Positions 28,408 through 37,127 of a stretch of DNA of 57,780 nucleotides are shown here, piece after piece. The DNA comes from Deltaproteobacteria bacterium (lineage in GTDB: Bacteria > Desulfobacterota > Desulfarculia > Adiutricales > Adiutricaceae): positions 1-57,780 of the forward strand of contig JAISFS010000125.1 of assembly GCA_031263485.1 (NCBI GenBank), read 5' to 3'. Within the stretch, counting starts at the first letter, position 1; every line of letters begins with the position of its first letter. The position numbers were made by a program, and so were the translations under genes. The notes beneath the pieces were generated by a model that searched no databases, was not told where the DNA came from, and was given only the letters and a program-made list of their open reading frames with translations.

Positions 28408-30597
28408 TTGCAGATAACAGAGCCCGAGTCCGAGACCAAGACAGCGCCCCGCGGCCCGAGAGCGTCGCGCGGGGCGACCGCCCCGGCTGCGGCCTTCGCC
28501 ATCTCGCTCGCCCTCCTAGCCTCCTGCGGCAAGGGCCTAAGCGAGATCCCGCCAATCATCCCGGGCCCCAACCGGGACGCGGAGGCGGACGCGCTGCTGC
28601 GGAGCGATCCGGAAGGCCCAATACCCAAGCCGACGATCCCGTCCACCATCAGCGCCAGGGACCGGGGCTTCCACAGGGACCGCGCTGACCGCGGCAGGAC
28701 CATCAGCTATACCGTGGAGACCCTCTGCCCCGAGCTCCCCGAGGCGGCGGATCTTTTCCGGGAGGCATCGGATCTTTACACGCTGAGCGACCGCCCGGTC
28801 TACTCGCACCTCACCTTGGCCCGGCGTCTCCGGAACGGCCTCCAGAATGGCCGCGACGTGCTCCATTCCCTCGGGTACTTCGAGGGGGAGGCCGAAGGCA
28901 CGAACGTGGCTGCGGAGGGCGGCGGGCCGGTTAAAATCACGATCACCCTGATCCCCGGCCCGCTGTACCGCGTGGGAGGCATAAGCTTCCTGCCATCCGC
29001 CGAACCCGTGGAAAACGAGGAGTCCGATGCGGACGCGGGCTCCGACGCTCTGGCGGGCGCGGCAGACGACGGCGTCGCGGACGGACGGACGGACGATCAG
29101 GCGGCAACGGGCGTTGGTGACCGGACGGGCGGTCAGTCCGACGAGGCAGCGCTCGGTCGGGCGGAGATGTCCGCACGCGCGAGCCCGGCTCCCATGCCGG
29201 AACTGCCCCCGCTGGAGCTGAGGGGCGTCAAGCCCGGCGACCCGGCCGCCGCGGGGCCCATACTGGACGGGGTCGACGCCGTGGCCGGCGGCATGGGCCG
29301 CCGCGGGAGGCCGTTCGCGGAGGTGACCGCCACACGGTACTGGCTCGACGCCGACGAGAAGCTCCTCTACGCCGAGGTGAGCGTATTCCCCGGAGACTTC
29401 GTGCGCATGGGGCCGCTGGAAATCCGGGGCGACAATCCCACCAAGCCCGGCTTCGTCGAGAACCACGTCACCTGGACCCGGGGGAATCCCTGGGACCAGG
29501 AGGAGGTGGAGGCCTTCCGGGACGCCCTGTTCCAGACGGGCCTGTTCCAGCCCGCCCGGATCGAGGCGGGCGCGGACTCCGGCCCGGACGGTGAGCGGGA
29601 GGTGCTACTGACGCTGAACCGTGCGCCGTTGCGCACGGCGAGCGGCTCGATCAACTACGACTCCGACTTCGGGCCCGGCTTCGAGCTCAGCTGGGAGCAC
29701 CGGAACCTCACCGGCTGGGGCGACTCCTTCCGGGCGGACATGCCCGTCTGGAAGGACCTCCAGCAGCTGGGCCTGCAGTACACCCGCCCCTTTTTCTTCT
29801 CCCGCAGGCAGAAATTCCTGGCGAGCACGGTGCTCTTGAGCGAGAAGGCCGAAACTTACGACCTCCGCTCGCTTTCGGCCTCCGCCGGCATCGAGCGGAT
29901 CCTCTCGCGCCACTTGACCGGCAAGCTCATGGCGAACGTCGAGTCCGGCCGCCTGGACGAGTTCGTGAAGCCCGAGCAAAGCTACATCGTCTGGGGCTTC
30001 CCCCTCGCGCTGGACTGGAACTGGTCCGACAGTCTCCTGGACCCCACCCGCGGCCACAGGCTCTCGGTCCTGGTCGCGCCGTATTCGGGGCACTACTTCG
30101 AGGACTTCCACATCGTGAAGACCAGGGCGGACGGCTACCAGTACTTCCCCCTTATCGACGACGGCCGCCTGGTCCTGGCCCTCAGGGCCTCTGTCGGGAT
30201 CATCTTCGGGGCCGGGCCGTCCACCCTCCCTGCGTCCCTGCGCTTCTTCTCCGGCGGGGGGGGCAGCGTGCGCGGCTTCCGCTACCGCTCGATAGGCCCC
30301 CGCAACGCCAGGGACCGCCCGGCGGGCGGCGACTTCTTGAACGAGGTTTCCAGCGAGCTCAGGTGGAGGTTCTCCGACAGCATGGGGGTCGTGGCCTTCG
30401 TCGACGGCGGCAACCTCTACGACAAGTTCGACTTCTCCCAGTTAGGCAAGAGTATCCTGTGGGGAGGCGGTCTGGGTTTCCGTTACTACTCCCCCATGGG
30501 CCCCTTCCGGGTGGACGTGGCCTACCCGATCTCGCCGGGCCCCCGCAAGGAAGAGGCCAGGTTCCAGTTGTACATCAGCCTGGGGCAGAGCTTCTAA
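28408..30597 (+). CDS. tamA: TamA-like Omp85 outer-membrane assembly protein
   Basis: About 729 residues. An N-terminal lipoprotein-type signal (AFAISLALLASCGKG) sends it to the envelope. POTRA-type domains follow (YTVETLCPELPEAADLF, LSDRPVYSHLTLARRL, then FVENHVTWTRGNPWDQEEVE). The C-terminal half is the 16-stranded Omp85 barrel with the RFFSGGGGSVRGFRYRSIGP loop motif and terminal LYISLGQSF. With TamB it inserts beta-barrel proteins or moves lipids to the outer membrane. A Glu/Asp/Ala-rich insert (about residues 205-280) separates POTRA segments. I chose the TTG at 28408-28410 since GGGGAG lies eight bases upstream and the promoter at 28282 excludes the earliest frame start. tamB follows on the same strand after a 669-bp repeat-bearing gap. 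Confidence 0.9.
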   Translation: MQITEPESETKTAPRGPRASRGATAPAAAFAISLALLASCGKGLSEIPPIIPGPNRDAEADALLRSDPEGPIPKPTIPSTISARDRGFHRDRADRGRTISYTVETLCPELPEAADLFREASDLYTLSDRPVYSHLTLARRLRNGLQNGRDVLHSLGYFEGEAEGTNVAAEGGGPVKITITLIPGPLYRVGGISFLPSAEPVENEESDADAGSDALAGAADDGVADGRTDDQAATGVGDRTGGQSDEAALGRAEMSARASPAPMPELPPLELRGVKPGDPAAAGPILDGVDAVAGGMGRRGRPFAEVTATRYWLDADEKLLYAEVSVFPGDFVRMGPLEIRGDNPTKPGFVENHVTWTRGNPWDQEEVEAFRDALFQTGLFQPARIEAGADSGPDGEREVLLTLNRAPLRTASGSINYDSDFGPGFELSWEHRNLTGWGDSFRADMPVWKDLQQLGLQYTRPFFFSRRQKFLASTVLLSEKAETYDLRSLSASAGIERILSRHLTGKLMANVESGRLDEFVKPEQSYIVWGFPLALDWNWSDSLLDPTRGHRLSVLVAPYSGHYFEDFHIVKTRADGYQYFPLIDDGRLVLALRASVGIIFGAGPSTLPASLRFFSGGGGSVRGFRYRSIGPRNARDRPAGGDFLNEVSSELRWRFSDSMGVVAFVDGGNLYDKFDFSQLGKSILWGGGLGFRYYSPMGPFRVDVAYPISPGPRKEEARFQLYISLGQSF

Positions 30598-31266
30598 GGG
30601 CACGGCGCGGGAAGGACAAGGCCCGCGTGAAGCGGCGGGCCCGCCGGGGGAAGGGCAAGCCCCGCGGGAAATACACACCAAATGTTGAGGAAAACTCAAC
30701 GCCTGTCACGGCAATGTTTACGGAATACCGGAAATGGAATTGGCTTTCCGGTTGCTTGAGACGCAAGGTATTTCCGGATGCTTGAGACGCAAAGTATTGC
30801 AGGATGCCTGAAACGTCAAATCTCACATGATGCCTGAAACGTCAAGTCTCACATGACGCTTGAAACGGCAATACATGCTGGACAAGGGATGGGCCAAGGC
30901 ATGACGGGTGAAGGATGGGCCAAAGCATGACGGGTGAAGGATGGGCCAAGGCATGATGGATACCGCAAACGGCAAGGCTTAAGGGAAACGGGAAGGCGTG
31001 AAGGGTACGTGAAACTGAAGGCATGCGCGGCAAGATCCGAGCCAGCGTTCTCTTCGCGGGAAAAGGGACACGGACAGCCGAAGACGAGGACCCGGAGGCT
31101 TTCCGCGCGGCCGCAAGGAAAGCCGACGTCCGTAACTCCGTACTGAAGAGGAAAGATTCTTGCGGCGGAAATGCCGCGAACCCCGCCCGACCCGGGGAAA
31201 CGGCCGGGCAACAGGCCTGGGCGCGGACGGGTAATGCGGCCAAGCGCCACGCGAGACGCGGAAGAC
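30598..31266. other. tamA-tamB gap filled by 26-bp repeats
   Basis: No gene. Two 26-bp arrays occupy 30751-30964. The sequence after them is purine-rich and leads into the tamB start. tamA and tamB are often adjacent or overlapping, so this spacing is unusual. Confidence 0.6.
30751..30964. repeat. Two adjoining 26-bp minisatellites
   Basis: Array one has five units (30751, 30777, 30803, 30829, 30855), typified by GATGCCTGAAACGTCAA plus TCTCACAT. After six bases, array two has three units (30887, 30913, 30939), typified by GGATGGGCCAAGGCATGA plus CGGGTGAA. Both share the 26-bp period although their sequences differ. Confidence 0.9.
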
Positions 31267-34200
31267 ATGGAAAAGCCCCTGACGCTCAAGAAAACTGACA
31301 AGGCCGATGCCGGGAAGCCATTCAAGAAGAAGAAGGGCTTCATCAGGCGTGCCGCGAAGTACCTGGCGATTTCGACGGCGATCCTGGCGCTCGCGGTAGC
31401 GGGGGCGCTCCTGTACCTGCGCACGGACTCAGGGACGCGGCTCGTCTTCTCCCAGGCCGAAAAGGCCATGGCGGCCCACGGGCTCTCGTTTACGGCGTCA
31501 TCGCTCGCGGGACCCTTGCCGGGCGCGGTCACGGCGGCGGACGTGGCGATCTCCGATTCCGGCGGGGTATTCCTGAGGATAGGCCGCGTCGAGGCCCGGG
31601 TCTCGCTTCTCTCGCTCCTCGCCCGCCGGATCCAGGTGGACATGCTGAGGCTGGAGGGCGCGGACTTCATCAGGCCCCCCGCCCTCCCGCCCTCGCCGGA
31701 CGACGGCGCCCCCAAGGGCCCCCCTTCCCTCCCGCCCGTTGACCTTTCGGCCAAGGTGGAGATTACGGGGGCCAGGGTGCTCTCCGGCACGGCCCCCGCC
31801 CTCGCCGCCGGCCGCCTGGACCTGGACCTCACTGCCGCGTATCGCCGCGAGGGGCACCGCCTGGTCTGGGACGCGGCCGGGAGCTGGATCGGCCCCGAGG
31901 GCCGGGGGGTGAGGTTCGCGACGGCCCACGACCCCGTCTCGCGCCCGCTGGAGCCACTCTCGCTCACGCTCACGGCGTCGGCGGGACAGGGGAGCCCGCT
32001 TTCGGCTTTCGTCTCGTCGCTTCCCTTCAGCGATCCCGAGCTCACGGTCACGGGCGCCGGTCCCCTGGACGCCTGGAAGGGCGATTTCCGCCTGAGCGCT
32101 GTCCCCCTTCCGCCCGCCCCGGAAGGCGGCGGCGAGGCGGAGGACGCTGACGAAATCAAAGCGGCCCAAGATCTAACGCCAGATGCCGTAACGGCTGGAG
32201 ACCGGACGGCCGGGGGCCAGAGCGCCGGAGGCCAGAGCGCCGGAGGCCAGGCGAACGGAACGATCGGTCCAGAAATCGTCAGCGGCCTGCTTGCCGCCCC
32301 CTCGCCCGCTCGCTCAGATGCCGTCGCGACGAATGAGGCCGCACCGCAGGACGCGAAGCGCACGGAAATCCAGGGCCATCTACTTTTCAAAGGGTCCCCG
32401 GGCAAGACCGTAGAGGAGCTCATCACCGCCCCGGACGCCCCTTTTTCCGTGCTCATGGAGGCCGACAAGGATCCCGACTTCCCCGTGCCAGCGGCCGTGG
32501 CCAGATACCTTGGCCGGAGCCTCAGGCTGGCGGCGGAATTCGACAAGGAAGAGCGGGCGCTTTCGGGCGGCGTGAAACTTTTTTCCGAGAAAGGCTCCCT
32601 CACGCTTGAGCCGCTGACGCTTTCCGTCACCGACGACGGCCTGAAGGTCGAGGGCAAGGGATCCGTTGAGGTGATGGACTTCGGCGAGTTCGCCAGAGTG
32701 ACCGACGGAGCCGGCGCCGGGGATGGCCCGGACGGCGCCGAAGCGACGGCAGGAGACGTCGCGTCGGACGTCCCGAAAGGCGACGTCGCCTCCGGCGGCG
32801 CGCCTGAGGCGATTCGCCTTGCCCCGCAACCCGCCCCCGACCTCGGCGCCGTCGGCATTGCCCCTGCGGCGCCGCCGTTCCGGCCCGTCACTGTCATCGT
32901 CCCGGCCGTCCAGGGAAACGTTCAGGGCGCCGACGCAACCGTGCCCGTCCCGTCCGTCCATGGAAACGCGCAGGGCGCCGACGCAACCGTGCCCGCCTCG
33001 GCCGTCCACGGAAACGCGCAGGGCGAAGGCGCGACCGCGGCCCCCTCGGCCGTCCATGGAAACGCTAAAGGCGAAGGCGCGATCGCGGCCCCTCCGACCG
33101 TCCGGGAAAACGCGCAAGACGAAGGCGCCGATGGCGGGGCAGGGCCCGGAGGCGGCGGGGACGCGGCGGCCGTCGGGGAGATGCTGGGGCCTTCGGCTGT
33201 CACGGCCGCGCTGGAATATTCCCTGGAGCTCAAGGGCAGCGACGCTTACGTCCATGACTTTTCCATGGCGGGGGACGGGCTAGATCTGAAGCTGTCGGGA
33301 AGCTTCGTTCAGGCGCTAGGCGACGGTCGCGCCGCCGCTTCCGATCGAAAGAAGTCCGACGCGGACAGGGCTTCGGCAGACAAGACTTCCCCGGACGAGG
33401 GCGCGGAAGACGACGCTCGCGAGGTCGGGGCTAACGCCGCCGCGAACGGCGAGGCCTCCGTGAAGCTCTCCCTGGCGCTCGCGCCGGGTTCTGGCTTCGC
33501 GAGGCTCGCGAGCGCGGCGTTGCCGGCGCTTACTCCCGGCGCGGGGATCGAGCTCGAGGTGGACGGAGGTTTCGTCGCGGGGGAAAACGAGCTCAAGGAC
33601 GTCTCGGTAGCGGCCCGGACCGGGGATCTCTCGGCATTCCTGCCCAACCTGGGCGGGGACGCGGATCTCGCTCTCAAGGCCTCGGGCAGGCTCTCGGGGG
33701 ATATCGCCGCCTCCCTGGAACTCAGGGCCGAGAGGATCCTCTTCGCCTCCGGGCGCGGGGACCCGGATCCGGCAGAGCTCGCCACCCCGGTCCTTACGGC
33801 GTCCGGCACCCTGGCAGATCTGGCGGACGGGCCCTCCTTCGACGGCCGGGTGGATCTCGCGGCCAAGGGCAGGCTCCCGGGGGAGAGCGAACCCAAGGAC
33901 GCCACGCTTTCGGGCGCGGTGGCCTTCTCGTTCAATGATACGGGCAAGCTATTCAGGGCGGAGGGGCTCGCGCTGTCCGCGCTGGGCGCGGATCTGAAAT
34001 CCTCCCGGATCTCCGCGGCCCTCCCCGCCGAGGGCCCGCCTGAGCTCTCGGGATCGCTGGAGCTCACGGTCGCGAACTGGGAGCTCCCCTCCAAGCTCGC
34101 GGGGAGAACGATCACGGGGGAGCCGCTGTACCTGGTTCTCTCGCTGGACGGCGGGTCCGACCCGCCGCGCTACGCCGCGGCCGTCAGGAACGGGCTCCTG

Positions 34201-36630
34201 GAGATCCAGGGCGCGGCCCGGCTTTCCGGGACCGAGCTCTCAGCGGTGGCGACGGGGCCCTTGGGATCCCCTGCGGTGGAACTGCACCTCAAGGAAGGCC
34301 CCGGCCAGGCGGCGGGGTTCAGCTGGTCCCAGGGGGAGGTGGCGGCCAAGGGCGCCGCCGACGGCCCCACCGACGTGTCGCTGTCCTTCAGGGCGCCGGG
34401 CGGCGGCGAGCTCGCGTCGCTTTCCGGGGCCTACAACGCCCCGGGAGCCCTGATTCGGCTGGACACGCTGAGGATCCACTACCCCGGCGCAAGCCAGCCA
34501 GTGGCCCTGAGCCGCCCCGCTACGCTCTCGGCACCGCCCGGCTGGAACTCATTCGACGCCCCGCGCCTCTCCCTGGACCGCCTGGAACTCGCCATTGGCA
34601 GGACCACGGTCACCCTGGCAGGCGCCGTGAGGCCGGCGGACCTGAGACTGGAGATCCGGGAGGCGCCCTTCTCGCTCGCCAAGGAGTTCGGGGGCCCCGA
34701 ACTCCCCGAAGGCGCCCTGACGGAGCTGAACGCCCACGTCGGCCCCGGCGGGGCCGGAGGATATGACCTCAAGGCCTTCGCGCTGCTGGCCGGCGGGGAC
34801 TCCGACCGCAAGCTGCGCTTCGCCGCCGAGGCCAACGGGCGCCTGGAGGGCGGGAGGACGATGTCCGGCGAGATCAACCTCGCCCTGCCCGGTCGCCCCG
34901 GCGGCCGGGGCCGGAGGGGACAGGGCGCGGGGCCGGCGCGCCGGGGCGCCGCCGGACGGGCCGTGCCGGCCTCGGGCCGGGCGGGCGGGCCCGCCGCCGT
35001 CCAGGCGTCCGCAGGGCCAGGCCGGACGGTGCCGGGCGCGGTGACTGCGGCAGACTCTGCCGATGCCGCAGGTCCGGGGACCGCAACAGACTCTGCCGAT
35101 GCCGCAGGTCCGGGGACCGCGGCCGACTCTGCCGATGCCGCAGGCGCCGGGACGGCGGCGGCCGACACCGGCGCACCGGAAGCTGGCATCTCGGACGACC
35201 CGTCCCGGGACGCCCCGGACGCCGCGCCCGTGAACGTGAGGTACTCTTTCCCGTTCAGGCAGTCGGGCGGCTTCCCGGTGCCGGACGCCACGGGACCCGT
35301 ATCTGCCGCGCTCAAGTGGACGGGCAGGGTCGAGAGCGTCTGGAGGCTCATCGGCCTGGACGACAGGTTCCTCACGGGAGGCGTGGATCTGGACGCCCGC
35401 CTCCGCGGGACCCTGGGCGACATGAACCTGGGCGGCGAGATCTTCATCGCGAACGGCGCCTACGAGGACCGCGCGCTCGGGATCTCGCTTACGGACGTGA
35501 ACCTGGAGGGGCACGTCTCGGACACGTCCAACGACGTGTCCGTGCTGCTGGAGGCCTCGGACGGAGCCAACGGCACGCTGGCGCTGGAAGGCGCCCTGCG
35601 GCTGGACGAGTCCCCCGGGCTCGACGTGCGCGGGCAGCTGAGGCACCTGGCGCCGCTGCACCGGGACGACGTCTCGCTTACCCTTTCCGGCCTCGCGCGG
35701 ATCCACGGGCCCTTCCGGGCGCTCACCATCTCCGCCAAGGCCATGGTGGAATCCCTGGAGGTGGACCTGAACCAGCGCGCGCGCGGCAAGTCCGTCCGGA
35801 CGCTCGACATCGACACCGGGGAACAGAAGGTGAGCGCCGGCCCGCGGATGGACGTGTCGGTCGATATCCCCCGGAGCGCCTACGTGAGGGGCAGGGGCCT
35901 GGACAGCGAGTGGGCCGGGGAAATCCGCCTGGGGGGGACCACGGGAGGGCTCCTGTACTCCGGGAACCTGCGCCCGGTCAGGGGGTATTTCACATTCCTG
36001 GGCAAGGACTTCACCTTCTCCGGCGGCGGCGTGAGCTTCCGCAACTCGCGGCGCTTCAATCCCGGCCTCGACATCGAGCTCACCCGGACCGTGCCCGATC
36101 TCACCGCCTACCTGAAGGTGCGCGGCACCCTGGACCGGCCGCAGATAAGCTTCGAGAGCATGCCGCCCTACCCCCAGGACGAGGTGGTGAGCCAGGTGCT
36201 CTTCGGCAAGGAGTCCTCCGCCCTCTCGCGCCTGGAGGCGCTGCAGCTCGCCAACAGCCTGATGGAGATGACGGGCGTGGGCCCCCGCGTCACGAACCCG
36301 CTCGTCACGATGCGGGACGCCCTGGGGCTCTCGGTATTGAGGATAGGCGAAGGCACCGGCGGCAACGACGACCGGCACCTGCAGGGCTCCGGCTTCCGCG
36401 ACAACCTGGACCTGGACGGCGACGAGGATCCCGCAGCCGCCGAGAGCGCCTCGACCCTGGAGGCCGGGAAGTACCTATCCGACAACATCTACGTGGGGGT
36501 CGAGCAGAACCTCGCCGACAACACCACCGGGGTACGCGTCGAGGTGGAGCTCACCCCCAACATCAACCTCACCGGCCGCACCACCTCGAGCTCCTCGCGG
36601 ATAGCCCTGGGCTGGAAGAAGGACTACTGA
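31267..36630 (+). CDS. tamB: TamB-like translocation and assembly protein
   Basis: About 1787 residues, longer than the usual 1200-1500. An N-terminal membrane anchor (KYLAISTAILALAVAGALLYL) leads into a long series of AsmA/TamB-like beta segments. The C-terminal DUF490 domain is clear: YSGNLRPVRGYFTFLGKDF, SMPPYPQDEVVSQVLFGKE, ALQLANSLMEMTGVGPRV and the final ALGWKKDY. It spans the periplasm and works with TamA. The extra length comes partly from in-frame repeats: 16-residue VHGNAQGxxATxP units (32908-33147) and 12-residue DSADAAGPGTAA units (35050-35157), plus GGQSAGGQSA near 32215. I chose the ATG at 31267 because the anchor then sits close to the N-terminus; ATGs at 31171 and 31234 remain possible, and none has a strong ribosome site. 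Confidence 0.9.
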   Translation: MEKPLTLKKTDKADAGKPFKKKKGFIRRAAKYLAISTAILALAVAGALLYLRTDSGTRLVFSQAEKAMAAHGLSFTASSLAGPLPGAVTAADVAISDSGGVFLRIGRVEARVSLLSLLARRIQVDMLRLEGADFIRPPALPPSPDDGAPKGPPSLPPVDLSAKVEITGARVLSGTAPALAAGRLDLDLTAAYRREGHRLVWDAAGSWIGPEGRGVRFATAHDPVSRPLEPLSLTLTASAGQGSPLSAFVSSLPFSDPELTVTGAGPLDAWKGDFRLSAVPLPPAPEGGGEAEDADEIKAAQDLTPDAVTAGDRTAGGQSAGGQSAGGQANGTIGPEIVSGLLAAPSPARSDAVATNEAAPQDAKRTEIQGHLLFKGSPGKTVEELITAPDAPFSVLMEADKDPDFPVPAAVARYLGRSLRLAAEFDKEERALSGGVKLFSEKGSLTLEPLTLSVTDDGLKVEGKGSVEVMDFGEFARVTDGAGAGDGPDGAEATAGDVASDVPKGDVASGGAPEAIRLAPQPAPDLGAVGIAPAAPPFRPVTVIVPAVQGNVQGADATVPVPSVHGNAQGADATVPASAVHGNAQGEGATAAPSAVHGNAKGEGAIAAPPTVRENAQDEGADGGAGPGGGGDAAAVGEMLGPSAVTAALEYSLELKGSDAYVHDFSMAGDGLDLKLSGSFVQALGDGRAAASDRKKSDADRASADKTSPDEGAEDDAREVGANAAANGEASVKLSLALAPGSGFARLASAALPALTPGAGIELEVDGGFVAGENELKDVSVAARTGDLSAFLPNLGGDADLALKASGRLSGDIAASLELRAERILFASGRGDPDPAELATPVLTASGTLADLADGPSFDGRVDLAAKGRLPGESEPKDATLSGAVAFSFNDTGKLFRAEGLALSALGADLKSSRISAALPAEGPPELSGSLELTVANWELPSKLAGRTITGEPLYLVLSLDGGSDPPRYAAAVRNGLLEIQGAARLSGTELSAVATGPLGSPAVELHLKEGPGQAAGFSWSQGEVAAKGAADGPTDVSLSFRAPGGGELASLSGAYNAPGALIRLDTLRIHYPGASQPVALSRPATLSAPPGWNSFDAPRLSLDRLELAIGRTTVTLAGAVRPADLRLEIREAPFSLAKEFGGPELPEGALTELNAHVGPGGAGGYDLKAFALLAGGDSDRKLRFAAEANGRLEGGRTMSGEINLALPGRPGGRGRRGQGAGPARRGAAGRAVPASGRAGGPAAVQASAGPGRTVPGAVTAADSADAAGPGTATDSADAAGPGTAADSADAAGAGTAAADTGAPEAGISDDPSRDAPDAAPVNVRYSFPFRQSGGFPVPDATGPVSAALKWTGRVESVWRLIGLDDRFLTGGVDLDARLRGTLGDMNLGGEIFIANGAYEDRALGISLTDVNLEGHVSDTSNDVSVLLEASDGANGTLALEGALRLDESPGLDVRGQLRHLAPLHRDDVSLTLSGLARIHGPFRALTISAKAMVESLEVDLNQRARGKSVRTLDIDTGEQKVSAGPRMDVSVDIPRSAYVRGRGLDSEWAGEIRLGGTTGGLLYSGNLRPVRGYFTFLGKDFTFSGGGVSFRNSRRFNPGLDIELTRTVPDLTAYLKVRGTLDRPQISFESMPPYPQDEVVSQVLFGKESSALSRLEALQLANSLMEMTGVGPRVTNPLVTMRDALGLSVLRIGEGTGGNDDRHLQGSGFRDNLDLDGDEDPAAAESASTLEAGKYLSDNIYVGVEQNLADNTTGVRVEVELTPNINLTGRTTSSSSRIALGWKKDY
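32908..33147 (+). repeat. 48-bp in-frame repeat within tamB
   Basis: Five units of 48 bp start at 32908, 32956, 33004, 33052 and 33100 and encode VHGNAQGADATVPASA-like 16-mers. Units two and three are closest; the fifth is diverged. Confidence 0.9.
35050..35157 (+). repeat. 36-bp in-frame repeat within tamB
   Basis: Three units of 36 bp (35050-35085, 35086-35121, 35122-35157) encode ADSADAAGPGTA-like 12-mers with very few changes, which suggests recent expansion. They lie in a disordered Ala/Gly/Pro linker before the DUF490 part. Confidence 0.9.
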
Positions 36631-37127
36631 GCCGGGGCCGCGGCGCGCTTCCCCGAAAGACCAGGGGTTCAGCGGAGGCCCCGGAAAGGAGTTCCGACAG
36701 CGATTGGCATTTAGGCCTCGGAAGCGAGGACGCTACGGCTGGTCGCGAAACCTGCTCCGTCCGTCCCGTGCAATCAGGGGGACGAGACCCGCCCCGCAGA
36801 TTCCCGGGAACCGCATGACACTCCCGATACCCCGGATACCGCAGAAATCCCGCGCGACTTCAGGCCCCAATGATCGCCGGGAGAGGTGAACATGCGGAAA
36901 TTCCTGCCGCCAAAGAAAACGTGAGGCACGCCGTCGGCAGAAACGGCGGAAGAGCACTACGTCTTCGATGACGTCGGCGCCCGTGTCATGTCATGGCCTC
37001 ACCGGACGCGCCTTAGGGAGGCGCACCCCGACGGGCCGCCTATCGATCGGCGTCGGCCTTAAGCCATCCGGTATCGCTTCTCGCGGGCGTGCCGCACGTG
37101 TTCCGCCCTGGGCACGCGAGGGAGGGC
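36631..37127. other. Gap between tamB and the nucleotidase
   Basis: About 500 bp between convergent genes. No terminator with a T-tract, no repeat array and no credible frame were noticed. Confidence 0.5.

Noticed and set aside
30849-32897. 682-codon minus frame opposite tamB
   Set aside because: It is the antisense of the tamB start and the 26-bp repeats; composition is Ser/Ala/Pro/Arg with no domain, and tamB on the plus strand has clear family motifs.
34549-36378. 609-codon minus frame opposite the tamB 3' half
   Set aside because: Shadow frame opposite the DUF490 region; Gly/Arg/Pro/His-rich composition and no motif.
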